NCBI GenBank assembly: GCA_026874595.1
Contig: CM049310.1
Coordinates: forward strand, 51,337,058 to 51,401,057
DNA: 64,000 bases
Source: Sipunculus nudus
Taxonomy: Eukaryota; Annelida; Sipuncula; Golfingiida; Sipunculidae
Direction of reading: 5' to 3'
Shown here: piece by piece, positions 47,495 to 61,424 of the stretch
Position numbering within the stretch: the first letter of the stretch is position 1
Layout: each line of letters opens with the position of its first letter
Program-made: the position numbers and the translations under genes
The notes under the pieces: generated by a model
Databases searched by the model: none
The model's input: the letters and a program-made list of their open reading frames with translations, nothing else
What the model was told of the DNA's origin: nothing

Positions 47495-48100
47495 TCTGTC
47501 AACAGGGTACAAATCGTAACGACTGGACCTAGAATCTTCATTCTTGACACACAAGGAGACCCATTAAAAGTCTCTATGGAAACCTGAAATTAGGTCTCTG
47601 TTACCCATATCCTTCAAGCTATAGGACTCTGAAGTATCCCTCAGAAAAATGGAAAGATTGATACAAAAGCTGACGTATCTGAACAACAAATGCAGAGATC
47701 ACCATGATTCTTTGCATGGATATTGACCATTAAGTGTTTTATTAGTTTCTGAAGACTGGTGGAGCCACCTATATTTTTTTTTAAAGTTTACGCAATCTTG
47801 GCCTGTTGGTTAATCTGTTTGATGCTTCAGTTGAAAGGGTATATACTACCATTCAAATGATAAAATTTCCTTTTGTGTCTCTTCCCTGTCAGCTGAGCGT
47901 CATGACCCATGGGTCACTTGTTCTTCTTTATTTTTGAGAATTTTCAAAGAAGCTGTCATCGGTTATCAGGGCACAAATCGTAACCGCTGGACCTGGAATC
48001 TTCTAACTTGACATCAAGGGAAGTCCATGAAAAGTCTCTGTGGAAACCTGAAATTGGGTCTCTGTTACCAATATCCTCCAAGCTATGGGTCTCGTTAGTA
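47491..48100. repeat. Subrepeat block, unit 2 (two copies; copies 1 and 2 fused)
   Basis: It opens as copy 1 (GTTATCTGTCAACAGGGTAC) but after TTCATTCTTGACACACA continues as copy 2 (AGGAGACCCATTAAAAGTCT). One 333-bp period is missing compared with units 1, 3 and 4. Confidence 0.9.
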
Positions 48101-48808
48101 CCCTTTAGATAAATTAAACTGAAATCCATTTCTTAGGATTCCTCACAAAATTCATGATTGTTTTGCCTTGTCGCTGACATTTTTACTCATTGTTAAACAT
48201 TTCTTGAATTCAGCTGAGCGTCATGGACCATGAGCCTCTAGTTTCTAGACCACGATTTACCCGCTTCCGTTCTGATTTGACTCACCAAATTCGGCAGACG
48301 TATCGGTGGCGTGCTCTTCTAGGACAAGTTTATTTTATTTTGCGGGATTATGCCCCGTTAAACTGAATAATTAATAATTTTATTAGAGACTAGGTCCTCT
48401 ACGCCTGTAACGCTTTTTCAGGAGGCGCCTCGAGGATTTTCATTCGCCTGTTAAAACCGTGGCCAGCGCGCATGTCCTGCCCAAAAAGCATTTCCGTGGA
48501 ATACGCGGTCACTATAATTCCTATTGACCCCCCACATCCATTATAACGCCTCTCAAGGTATTTTTCTCTCTCAAAGGAAGTAAAGACCACATGACTCCGC
48601 TTTCAATGCGAGGGCTTTTCAGTTTGGTTAACACTAGTCCAGTGATGTGACCACCTTTTAACAAATTGTTTATGGGTTACAGGTATGTTGATTTTGGTAC
48701 ATTAAAAAAAAATTTCCATGATAACCAAGGTTTCAAAAGTCCGGCCAAGTCATAAAGTTTATAAAGAAGCCCCGAAACTTAATTTCCCGGTCCCGTGTTT
48801 AGATAGAG

Positions 48809-48816
48809 TATATAAA
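48809..48816 (+). promoter_or_regulatory. TATA box, unit 3
   Basis: TATATAAA; hybrid upstream junction as in unit 2. Confidence 0.65.
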
Positions 48817-48867
48817 GCCACCGTAAAGCAGCTAACCAAAGCAGAGTCTGGTCCGGTATGCACCTGT

Positions 48868-48908
48868 ATGACTGATCTGCTAATGTTAAAGCCCACAGCA
48901 ATGAACCG
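48868..48908 (+). CDS. First-exon copy, unit 3
   Basis: Identical to the unit 1 first exon, donor GTAAGT. Confidence 0.6.
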
Positions 48909-51316
48909 GTAAGTCATTTTTTAATGTAAGTTTATTTCTTTAATTAGTTAATTTATATATAATTTAGACATAATATTGATTTACCGCGATGCAGTTTCTC
49001 GAAGAATAACAGAAGAATAAAGTGAAAAATGTGAAAACATACAGCATATTCACAGTATGTATATCTCCATATCGCTCTGGTTAAGAAAATTAGTTGTATT
49101 TTTTTGGTGTAAAAACTACTTTGGCAAGGCAGGAAATGTTAGACGGAACATTGTTTATGAGAGATGAGCGTCTAACCAAAACAATCCGCTTTTACAGCAA
49201 ACTTGATAGAATTAAAACCTGTTCCCCAGGTAGTTTACGGATATGTATACGAATACTTATGGGCTTCAAAAAATGAACGTCTCCATGTAAGAGCATCTTA
49301 ATTCTTGGAGGTAATGGAAAATTCAGTAAAAAAAAAAAACAGCATACATAGCAGTTGTATCCCAGTGAAAATGTGCATAGATTTTTAATGCTAATATCCT
49401 GGTTTTTTTTTATCCAAAATGCTTAGATCTTCACTAATCGCATAATCATAAAAAAGCGCGTAACTAAACATTGCTTTTGTTAAGTGAAATGTATAGATCT
49501 TGAAATACAATTAGAAGAGGATAAAATGCGTGTCCAACACGTCAACTTATTGTTAAATCAAATTACTTTGAAATATTAAAATAAATCCAAGTTCTTATTA
49601 CCGTCTGAAACTTTTAAAATATTCATTTTTTATAATATTAATAGAACACACTGGTCGTTAAAAATCTATTTTGTCAAGAGACTTTTTCATGCGTTACATG
49701 TAACAACATTTTAGTAGATTTGTCAACAGCACGTGGGTTGTCGAATCTATACCAACACTGTACCTTACTTTCAGGGCTTGGTATCGCCTACATTTTTGAA
49801 TTGCAATATATTGCCATATATGTGCATGATCGCGTACGTATCGCGATATTTTTCGATGTATCAATTTTCAATGTATCAATGTATTTTCTTGTACCGGTAT
49901 ATACAACACATTAAATATATTATTATTTCATTATAATGTTAAATATAGTGTTAACATGAGAGTATATGCAGATCGGTTTATTTTACATAGGGTATTTTAA
50001 CGAATTACTCAGCAAGGAACCAACTTATTGTTGACAGAACTCGAAGAATACTGATAATGTTTTTTTAAAATATTTTCCTCAAGCCTTACATATGCAAGTA
50101 ACTTAACAATAAGAGCTTTCTGAATGTCGAACGGAGATAGATAGATGGTCTACACAATCAAGGTCGTGCATGACATTGCAAGGCTTCTTTTCTTTCTCAA
50201 TAATAATTTTCTGTTTAAGCTTGATCTTCACACAAGATGTAAATACGGAATATTTATATATAATAAATAGTTAATTTTACAGCGATCGGCAATTCTTTTT
50301 TTCTGAGACACCATTGTTAGGTCGAGTTAAATTTCAAATACCCTAGAAGAACCTTTCATCATATGGTCCATCAAGCCTACTTGATCAAGCCCAGTCCATG
50401 AAGTGGTTAAGACTTGTTACCTCTGACAGAGAAATCATCGTACCCACGTTGTATCGCACTTAGTCTCGGTACCGCCACCTTGCGGCAACTCATATAACTA
50501 ATTTACCACTCTCTGACTCTCTTTAGTTGTAAGAGCCGACACGGAGTTACGTTTATCGGTACATGAAATCACGTTTTATTTACGCATTTTAGTACAAACT
50601 TAAATACTATCGCCCTTGCAGGGCAACTCAATAATCGGCTTAGGGGTGTCTTTAGACACGGTTTCGATTTCAGCCTTTTACTGAACTCAATTTATATATC
50701 AAAATCTGAAGCAGAAACCTTATTTTTACTGCAGCAGACCAGTTTCAGTCATGTAAATTATGTCGGAAAATGTCGATATATGAAACTATATCGCGATCCG
50801 CAATATGCGAATCATCGTATGGCAATATCTCAATAACACATACACTTCCCTTGTAGCTGTTGTCTAATTTAATTTGTTTCCAATCCCTAATCAAATATTG
50901 AAGTCCATATTTTTTCCACAGCCACCGTGTCAGGCTTGATCCAATTCTAAATACTCTCCTAGTCATGACATCGCAGCACTTACAGTGCATACATCAATGG
51001 GTGGATACGAATTAACACTTGATTTATACACGCCTTGGGACCCCTGAATCACGTGAATGATCAACTACATGTCGCTTGTATATGTGAGACAGGGTTTGTT
51101 TGGGGCTCGCCACCCCCCCCCCCCCCCCCCAAGAAAAAAAAATGTCTGTCAATCTAGAAGACAGTATATGCCAGCAATGAATTAAGAGTCTTAATGTTGA
51201 CGATTTTTTCATCATAATGATATTTTTAAACCGTAAACTATATCTTTTTAAGAAATGAATAGATATAAATGGATATAAAACATATTGAAAATGCTACATA
51301 TTTACGTTAGGGAATA

Positions 51317-52123
51317 CAGTAAAGCGCCGTTTTTCCGAAAGCGTCGGGGACAAGCTTTTTGTCCGTAAAAACGAACATTCGGAAATGCTGACAAGGGTCT
51401 AGCGGCAAGTTCGTACGAAGTTAATGATTAACTTAATGCCATTTTACCCGAGGAACACGGTGTTTCTTTTCGATATTCGAAATTGACGACCGGGACATAT
51501 AAAAGATATTTGATTATTGCTGAGCATAATTGGCAAAGATCAGTCTAACCTGCTATAAGGATACGTGCTTGCTCTTTTTTTCATCAAATTCACTGGAGTG
51601 AAAGGTCAAATGACATCGCCAAGGAACACGGTGTTTCTTATCGATCTACGTAATTGAAGACCGGAATATATAAAAGCTGCTCGAGCACAAGCGTTTAATG
51701 AATTATACCTCACCAATGATGATGCGAGTAAACTGCTCAGTTATTTAGCATGGCATCCTGTCCCAAGCTGACCCACCATGCTTGCTTGAGTACAAACGAG
51801 ATGTAGTTGATAACACACAGGTGCTCTTGGATAAACTGCTCGGTCTCTTGCTAGGGGTACAGGGGGCTGGGTGTTGCGGGAATAGCTGTATTTTTCAAAC
51901 CTTTGCCCCGGCGACAACATCGGCCCAGAACTAATTAATTAGGGTCACCACTGGGCTTAACACCAGACTGCAGGCCTCATGACTCGTAATTACAATACTC
52001 ATTTTAGTTTTTTTCATACTTGAAATATATTTCAGAAATACGAATAAATTTTGGTTCCCCATTTTAATTTTCGGAAAAACGAATTTTCGGAAATTCGGCA
52101 TTCGGAAATACGGCGCTCTACTT
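51317..52123. mobile_element. pogo/Tigger-like MITE, unit 3
   Basis: Copy of the unit 1 element with one C-to-T change near its right end. Confidence 0.75.
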
Positions 52124-52129
52124 TATGTA

Positions 52130-52165
<36 letters not shown>

Positions 52166-52968
52166 TATATATATATATTTATATATATATATATATTATT
52201 GTAACCTCCCTTATATTCTGGTTTGTTTTTGTCCGTGTATTGGTTTTTTGACGACTGGGGGTGGGGTGGGGGATGGTGTCCATCTTTGTAACCAAGATAC
52301 ACATGAAAATTCTTGAATGGACACTCTCCCGGTGCTTGACCTTAAATAAGATAAATGGGCTCTCTCCTCGTATAGATATAGACATGTCCTCGCATAAATG
52401 GACACTGTCCGAGGGGACACATGATTTAACCTGTGAACAAAATCATGAACCGTGAAAGACAAATTAATGAAGCCTACATTTGTGTTCACTTTAACCATAA
52501 ACGTACTGTGACAATGTATACAAAAATTGTGGAAAACAAATGTATAAAATACTTTTTCTGTACTTCAAACAATAAATGTTTTTGGACTGTGTACACACCG
52601 GGACAAACAAACATAGGATACATTTCTCCACTCTCCAGTCATTCAATGTACTTAGACAATATATACACGAATCCGGCAAAACAAATGTAGCATACATAAT
52701 ATCCGCACTTCATAAATTGAATATACTTATCATATTCCGCATGGGGTAGCCCAAAAATGGCATTATGTTCACAAATATGCAGATTAAATAATAAGCTGCA
52801 ATAATGCAATGAGTCTGAGCGTTATTAAACAGAAAAAAACTTAAACAATAGCAATGAATTGCAAATTATTTATGAAATACAGTAAGTTTAGTATTTAAGA
52901 AAAAAAGTTATTTGTCAACTAAAGAAACAATATATATATATATATAACTTATCCTTAATAATTTGCAG

Positions 52969-53063
52969 AAGTACACGGGATCCAGGCGCAGTATCCGGTT
53001 CAAGAAGAGATGGAAGGAGAGAACATTGACGAAATCTTCCAGGAAGTTGAGAACCTTCCCTGA
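52969..53063 (+). CDS. Last-exon copy, unit 3
   Basis: Same acceptor, frame and TGA as unit 1. Confidence 0.7.
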
Positions 53064-53345
53064 GAGATCTCGCAAGCCCAGGAGGGTTTACGTATCGAGT
53101 CAAATAAAGCATGCATTTATCAATAAATCTCCGTTATATTATGTGAGACCCTATGTTGCACATGCAATTCCTTCTTTTCCTTCTGGTCGTGTTGTAAATA
53201 TATATATAAAAAAACGATGAGGGCATTAGGAATTTTTTTTCCGACAGAACTTCGGTCGCAACTGAGAACTCAACTACCGCGTTTTTTCTCTTAACTTCGC
53301 GCATTTCTCACAGTATCTTACCGAAAATGGAATAATGGAACATCC

Positions 53346-53380
<35 letters not shown>

Positions 53381-54133
53381 AGGCACTTCAACCCGTTTGT
53401 CTTGAAGCCTTATGCACAAAAATCCCTAAATCAGTAAATTACTCTAAAAATCAAATAAAAACATTTAATAGGGGAGGGGGCGCTCAAAATCGACGCACGG
53501 CATACCTGTGAAATAAAGTCATGCATTAATCACATGATTCATTTAAATTATTATAATCAATTCGCGAGAACACTATAGTATATTCATTACCATCACATGA
53601 CTCTGATCATAAATAGCTTTTGCTCTGCAGAGGGTAAATATATAACTCTTGCTTTAGACACAACAACAATATATTTAAAGTCGCATGAGAAATAAAATTA
53701 TCAAGGGTTCGTATGTAAAAAAGGGCAATTTTTTTACCTTTAATCCTATTTTTTATTTACCTCTCGAGGCAAACAAGCGCAATGTTTGAAACTATCAGAA
53801 GGAACAAAAAGATACACTTTTATGTTCCTTAATTATCAATAAATGCAAACGACTCATAGTTGAGTGCTTTTTTTAATACCTTGATCAATTCTTTAAAAAT
53901 ATCGTGACAAGACCACAAATATTAAAAATAACGAAAACTTATCTGCCGTTAACTCATAAAAAGAGAAATAATCTGTGAAAGGTAGGAGAGGCTTATTCTG
54001 TTAAGTAAAAAAAATTTTTTTGGGGGGGGGGGGGGGGGAGGGGGGGACCTGTCCTTTGTACACCTAGTTCACCGAAGGTGGGACTCCTGGGATGGTCTTG
54101 TTCTGATAGCAGAACGCTCTTTAGAGGGGTAGT

Positions 54134-54237
54134 GTTGCTTTTCTAGTGAAGCGGTTGGAACGCTTGACATGTGCGCCACCGATATGAGTTCGAATCCTGG
54201 ATCGGCCCAATATTTCCCCTGTGCAATTTGTCTTCGT

Positions 54238-54238
<1 letters not shown>
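54134..54238 (+). mobile_element. tRNA-derived SINE, unit 3
   Basis: A box at 54144-54154; tail TCTTCGTTAC, as in unit 1. Confidence 0.75.
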
Positions 54239-54294
<56 letters not shown>

Positions 54295-55941
54295 TCTGTC
54301 AACAGGGTACAAATCGTAACGACTGGACCTAGAATCTTCATTCTTGACACACAGGGAGACCCATGAAAAGTCCCCATGGAAACCTGAAATTAGGTCTCTG
54401 TTACCCATATCCTTTGAGCACTCCAAAGTACAGCTCTGAATAATGGAAAATTTGATACAAAAGCTGAAGTATCTGAACAACTAATGCAGAGATCACCATA
54501 ATTGTTCGCATGGATATTGATCATTGAGTGTTTCATCAGTTTCTGCAGACTGGTGGCACCATCTGTATTTGTTCGGGTGTTTTTATGAATTTTTTCTCAA
54601 TTTTTGTGACCTTTAAAGATATGAACATCTGTTAACAGGGCACAAATCATAACAACTGAACCAAGAATCTTCATTCTTGACACACAAGGAGACCCATTAA
54701 AAGTCTCTATGGAAACCTGAAATTAGGTCTCTGTTACCCATATCCTTCAAGCTATAGGACTCTGAAGTATCCCTCAGAAAAATGGAAAGATTGATACAAA
54801 AGCTGACGTATCTGAACAACAAATGCAGAGATCACCATGATTCTTTGCATGGATATTGACCATTAAGTGTTTTATTAGTTTCTGAAGACTGGTGGAGCCA
54901 CCTATATTTTTTTTTAAAGTTTACGCAATCTTGGCCTGTTGGTTAATCTGTTTGATGCTTCAGTTGAAAGGGTATATACTACCATTCAAATGATAAAATT
55001 TCCTTTTGTGTCTCTTCCCTGTCAGCTGAGCGTCATGACCCATGGGTCACTTGTTCTTCTTTATTTTTGAGAATTTTCAAAGAAGCTGTCATCGGTTAAC
55101 AGGGCACAAATCGTAACCGCTGGACCTGGAATCTTCTAACTTGACATCAAGGGAAGTCCATGAAAAGTCCCTGTGGAAACCTGAAATTGGGTCTCTGTTA
55201 CCAATATCCTCCAAGCTATGGGTCTCGTTAGTACCCTTTAGATAAATTAAACTGAAATCCATTTCTTAGGATTCCTCACAAAATTCATGATTGTTTTGCC
55301 TTGTCGCTGACATTTTTACTCATTGTTAAACATTTCTTGAATTCAGCTGAGCGTCATGGACCATGAGCCTCTAGTTTCTAGACCACGATTTACCCGCTTC
55401 CGTTCTGATTTGACTCACCAAATTCGGCAGACGTATCGGTGGCGTGCTCTTCTAGGACAAGTTTATTTTATTTTGCGGGATTATGCCCCGTTAAACTGAA
55501 TAATTAATAATTTTATTAGAGACTAGGTCCTCTACGCCTGTAACGCTTTTTCAGGAGGCGCCTCGAGGATTTTCATTCGCCTGTTAAAACCGTGGCCAGC
55601 GCGCATGTCCTGCCCAAAAAGCATTTCCGTGGAATACGCGGTCACTATAATTCCTATTGACCCCCCACATCCATTATAACGCCTCTCAAGGTATTTTTCT
55701 CTCTCAAAGGAAGTAAAGACCACATGACTCCGCTTTCAATGCGAGGGCTTTTCAGTTTGGTTAACACTAGTCCAGTGATGTGACCACCTTTTAACAAATT
55801 GTTTATGGGTTACAGGTATGTTGATTTTGGTACATTAAAAAAAAATTTCCATGATAACCAAGGTTTCAAAAGTCCGGCCAAGTCATAAAGTTTATAAAGA
55901 AGCCCCGAAACTTAATTTCCCGGTCCCGTGTTTAGATAGAG

Positions 55942-55949
55942 TATATAAA
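55942..55949 (+). promoter_or_regulatory. TATA box, unit 4
   Basis: TATATAAA; hybrid upstream junction. Confidence 0.65.
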
Positions 55950-56000
55950 GCCACCGTAAAGCAGCTAACCAAAGCAGAGTCTGGTCCGGTATGCACCTGT

Positions 56001-56041
56001 ATGACTGATCTGCTAATGTTAAAGCCCACAGCAATGAACCG
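56001..56041 (+). CDS. First-exon copy, unit 4
   Basis: Identical to the unit 1 first exon, donor GTAAGT. Confidence 0.6.
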
Positions 56042-58446
56042 GTAAGTCATTTTTTAATGTAAGTTTATTTCTTTAATTAGTTAATTTATATATAATTTAG
56101 ACATAATATTGATTTACCGCGATGCAGTTTCTCGAAGAATAACAGAAGAATAAAGTGAAAAATGTGAAAACATACAGCATATTCACAGTATGTATATCTC
56201 CATATCGCTCTGGTTAAGAAAATTAGTTGTATTTTTTTGGTGTAAAAACTACTTTGGCAAGGCAGGAAATGTTAGACGGAACATTGTTTATGAGAGATGA
56301 GCGTCTAACCAAAACAATCCGCTTTTACAGCAAACTTGATAGAATTAAAACCTGTTCCCCAGGTAGTTTACGGATATGTATACGAATACTTATGGGCTTC
56401 AAAAAATGAACGTCTCCATGTAAGAGCATCTTAATTCTTGGAGGTAATGGAAAATTCAGTAAAAAAAAAAAACAGCATACATAGCAGTTGTATCCCAGTG
56501 AAAATGTGCATAGATTTTTAATGCTAATATCCTGGTTTTTTTTTATCCAAAATGCTTAGATCTTCACTAATCGCATAATCATAAAAAAGCGCGTAACTAA
56601 ACATTGCTTTTGTTAAGTGAAATGTATAGATCTTGAAATACAATTAGAAGAGGATAAAATGCGTGTCCAACACGTCAACTTATTGTTAAATCAAATTACT
56701 TTGAAATATTAAAATAAATCCAAGTTCTTATTACCGTCTGAAACTTTTAAAATATTCATTTTTTATAATATTAATAGAACACACTGGTCGTTAAAAATCT
56801 ATTTTGTCAAGAGACTTTTTCATGCGTTACATGTAACAACATTTTAGTAGATTTGTCAACAGCACGTGGGTTGTCGAATCTATACCAACACTGTACCTTA
56901 CTTTCAGGGCTTGGTATCGCCTACATTTTTGAATTGCAATATATTGCCATATATGTGCATGATCGCGTACGTATCGCGATATTTTTCGATGTATCAATTT
57001 TCAATGTATCAATGTATTTTCTTGTACCGGTATATACAACACATTAAATATATTATTATTTCATTATAATGTTAAATATAGTGTTAACATGAGAGTATAT
57101 GCAGATCGGTTTATTTTACATAGGGTATGTTAACGAATTACTCAGCAAGGAACCAACTTATTGTTGACAGAACTCGAAGAATACTGATAATGTTTTTTTA
57201 AAATATTTTCCTCAAGCCTTACATATGCAAGTAACTTAACAATAAGAGCTTTCTGAATGTCGAACGGAGATAGATAGATGGTCTACACAATCAAGGTCGT
57301 GCATGACATTGCAAGGCTTCTTTTCTTTCTCAATAATAATTTTCTGTTTAAGCTTGATCTTCACACAAGATGTAAATACGGAATATTTATATATAATAAA
57401 TAGTTAATTTTACAGCGATCGGCAATTCTTTTTTTCTGAGACACCATTGTTAGGTCGAGTTAAATTTCAAATACCCTAGAAGAACCTTTCATCATATGGT
57501 CCATCAAGCCTACTTGATCAAGCCCAGTCCATGAAGTGGTTTAGACTTGTTACCTCTGACAGAGAAATCATCGTACCCACGTTGTATCGCACTTAGTCTC
57601 GGTACCGCCACCTTGCGGCAACTCATATAACTAATTTACCACTCTCTGACTCTCTTTAGTTGTAAGAGCCGACACGGAGTTACGTTTATCGGTACATGAA
57701 ATCACGTTTTATTTACGCATTTTAGTACAAACTTAAATACTATCGCCCTTGCAGGGCAACTCAATAATCGGCTTAGGGGTGTCTTTAGACACGGTTTCGA
57801 TTTCAGCCTTTTACTGAACTCAATTTATATATCAAAATCTGAAGCAGAAACCTTATTTTTACTGCAGCAGACCAGTTTCAGTCATGTAAATTATGTCGGA
57901 AAATGTCGATATATGAAACTATATCGCGATCCGCAATATGCGAATCATCGTATGGCAATATCTCAATAACACATACACTTCCCTTGTAGCTGTTGTCTAA
58001 TTTAATTTGTTTCCAATCCCTAATCAAATATTGAAGTCCATATTTTTTCCACAGCCACCGTGTCAGGCTTGATCCAATTCTAAATACTCTCCTAGTCATG
58101 ACATCGCAGCACTTACAGTGCATACATCAATGGGTGGATACGAATTAACACTTGATTTATACACGCCTTGGGACCCCTGAATCACGTGAATGATCAACTA
58201 CATGTCGCTTGTATATGTGAGACAGGGTTTGTTTGGGGCTCGCCACCCCCCCCCCCCCCCAAGAAAAAAAAATGTCTGTCAATCTAGAAGACAGTATATG
58301 CCAGCAATGAATTAAGAGTCTTAATGTTGACGATTTTTTCATCATAATGATATTTTTAAACCGTAAACTATATCTTTTTAAGAAATGAATAGATATAAAT
58401 GGATATAAAACATATTGAAAATGCTACATATTTACGTTAGGGAATA

Positions 58447-59254
58447 CAGTAAAGCGCCGTTTTTCCGAAAGCGTCGGGGACAAGCTTTTTGTCCGTAAAA
58501 ACGAACATTCGGAAATGCTGACAAGGGTCTAGCGGCAAGTTTGTACGAAGTTAATGATTAACTTAATGCCATTTTACCCGAGGAACACGGTGTTTCTTTT
58601 CGATATTCGAAATTGACGACCGGGACATATAAAAGATATTTGATTATTGCTGAGCATAATTGGCAAAGATCAGTCTAACCTGCTATAAGGATACGTGCTT
58701 GCTCTTTTTTTTCATCAAATTCACTGGAGTGAAAGGTCAAATGACATCGCCAAGGAACACGGTGTTTCTTATCGATCTACGTAATTGAAGACCGGAATAT
58801 ATAAAAGCTGCTCGAGCACAAGCGTTTAATGAATTATACCTCACCAATGATGATGCGAGTAAACTGCTCAGTTATTTAGCATGGCATCCTGTCCCAAGCT
58901 GACCCACCATGCTTGCTTGAGTACAAACGAGATGTAGTTGATAACACACAGGTGCTCTTGGATAAACTGCTCGGTCTCTTGCTAGGGGTACAGGGGGCTG
59001 GGTGTTGCGGGAATAGCTGTATTTTTCAAACCTTTGCCCCGGCGACAACATCGGCCCAGAACTAATTAATTAGGGTCACCACTGGGCTTAACACCAGACT
59101 GCAGGCCTCATGACTCGTAATTACAATACTCATTTTAGTTTTTTTCATACTTGAAATATATTTCAGAAATACGAATAAATTTTGGTTCCCCATTTTAATT
59201 TTCGGAAAAACGAATTTTCGGAAATTCGGCATTCGGAAATACGGCGCTCTACTC
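58447..59254. mobile_element. pogo/Tigger-like MITE, unit 4
   Basis: Copy of the unit 1 element with one extra T in an internal T run. Confidence 0.75.
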
Positions 59255-59273
59255 TATGTATAATTATATATAT

Positions 59274-59321
<48 letters not shown>

Positions 59322-60105
59322 ATATTATTGTAACCTCCCTTATATTCTGGTTTGTTTTTGTCCGTGTATTGGTTTTTTGACGACTGGGGGTGGGGTGGGG
59401 GATGGTGTCCATCTTTGTAACCAAGATACACATGAAAATTCTTGAATGGACACTCTCCCGGTGCTTGACCTTAAATAAGATAAATGGGCTCTCTCCTCGT
59501 ATAGATATAGACATGTCCTCGCATAAATGGACACTGTCCGAGGGGACACATGATTTAACCTGTGAACAAAATCATGAACCGTGAAAGACAAATTAATGAA
59601 GCCTACATTTGTGTTCACTTTAACCATAAACGTACTGTGACAATGTATACAAAAATTGTGGAAAACAAATGTATAAAATACTTTTTCTGTACTTCAAACA
59701 ATAAATGTTTTTGGACTGTGTACACACCGGGACAAACAAACATAGGATACATTTCTCCACTCTCCAGTCATTCAATGTACTTAGACAATATATACACGAA
59801 TCCGGCAAAACAAATGTAGCATACATAATATCCGCACTTCATAAATTGAATATACTTATCATATTCCGCATGGGGTAGCCCAAAAATGGCATTATGTTCA
59901 CAAATATGCAGATTAAATAATAAGCTGCAATAATGCAATGAGTCTGAGCGTTATTAAACAGAAAAAAACTTAAACAATAGCAATGAATTGCAAATTATTT
60001 ATGAAATACAGTAAGTTTAGTATTTAAGAAAAAAAGTTATTTGTCAACTAAAGAAACAATATATATATATATATATATATATAACTTATCCTTAATAATT
60101 TGCAG

Positions 60106-60200
60106 AAGTACACGGGATCCAGGCGCAGTATCCGGTTCAAGAAGAGATGGAAGGAGAGAACATTGACGAAATCTTCCAGGAAGTTGAGAACCTTCCCTGA
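60106..60200 (+). CDS. Last-exon copy, unit 4
   Basis: Same acceptor, frame and TGA as unit 1. Confidence 0.7.
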
Positions 60201-61263
60201 GAGATCTCGCAAGCCCAGGAGGGTTTACGTATCGAGTCAAATAAAGCATGCATTTATCAATAAATCTCCGTTATATTATGTGAGACCCTATGTTGCACAT
60301 GCAATTCCTTCTTTTCCTTCTGGTCGTGTTGTAAATATATATATAAAAAAACGATGAGGGCATTAGGAATTTTTTTTCCGACAGAACTTCGGTCGCAACT
60401 GAGAACTCAACTACCGCGTTTTTTCTCTTAACTTCGCGCATTTCTCACAGTATCTTACCGAAAATGGAATAATGGAACATCCTTTGAGAGAGAGAGAGAG
60501 AGAGAGAGAGAATATAGGCACTTCAACCCGTTTGTCTTGAAGCCTTATGCACAAAAATCCCTAAATCAGTAAATTACTCTAAAAATCAAATAAAAACATT
60601 TAATAGGGGAGGGGGCGCTCAAAATCGACGCACGGCATACCTGTGAAATAAAGTCATGCATTAATCACATGATTCATTTAAATTATTATAATCAATTCGC
60701 GAGAACACTATAGTATATTCATTACCATCACATGACTCTGATCATAAATAGCTTTTGCTCTGCAGAGGGTAAATATATAACTCTTGCTTTAGACACAACA
60801 ACAATATATTTAAAGTCGCATGAGAAATAAAATTATCAAGGGTTCGTATGTAAAAAAGGGCAATTTTTTTACCTTTAATCCTATTTTTTATTTACCTCTC
60901 GAGGCAAACAAGCGCAATGTTTGAAACTATCAGAAGGAACAAAAAGATACACTTTTATGTTCCTTAATTATCAATAAATGCAAACGACTCATAGTTGAGT
61001 GCTTTTTTTAATACCTTGATCAATTCTTTAAAAATATCGTGACAAGACCACAAATATTAAAAATAACGAAAACTTATCTGCCGTTAACTCATAAAAAGAG
61101 AAATAATCTGTGAAAGGTAGGAGAGGCTTATTCTGTTAAGTAAAAAAAATTTTTTTTTGGGGGGGGGGAGGGGGGGACCTGTCCTTTGTACACCTAGTTC
61201 ACCGAAGGTGGGACTCCTGGGATGGTCTTGTTCTGATAGCAGAACGCTCTTTAGAGGGGGTGT

Positions 61264-61366
61264 GTTGCTTTTCTAGTGAAGCGGTTGGAACGCTTGACAT
61301 GTGCGCCACCGATATGAGTTCGAATCCTGGATCGGCCCAATATTTCCCCTGTGCAATTTGTCTTCG

Positions 61367-61368
<2 letters not shown>
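61264..61368 (+). mobile_element. tRNA-derived SINE, unit 4
   Basis: A box at 61274-61284; tail TCTTCGTAAC, as in unit 2. Confidence 0.75.

Positions 61369-61424
<56 letters not shown>

Larger units (their letters stand above)
41975..48787 (+). repeat. Tandem unit 2 (6813 bp, type B, with 333-bp deletion)
   Basis: Same contents as unit 1. It is shorter because subrepeat copies 1 and 2 are fused; a longer (GA)n and other simple-repeat differences partly offset the loss. The first exon, last exon, MITE and SINE copies are listed separately. Confidence 0.97.
48788..55920 (+). repeat. Tandem unit 3 (7133 bp, type A)
   Basis: Carries the unit 1 state at all four A/B sites. It has a longer G run near 54021-54038 and the full three-copy subrepeat block at about 54291-55230. 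Confidence 0.97.
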
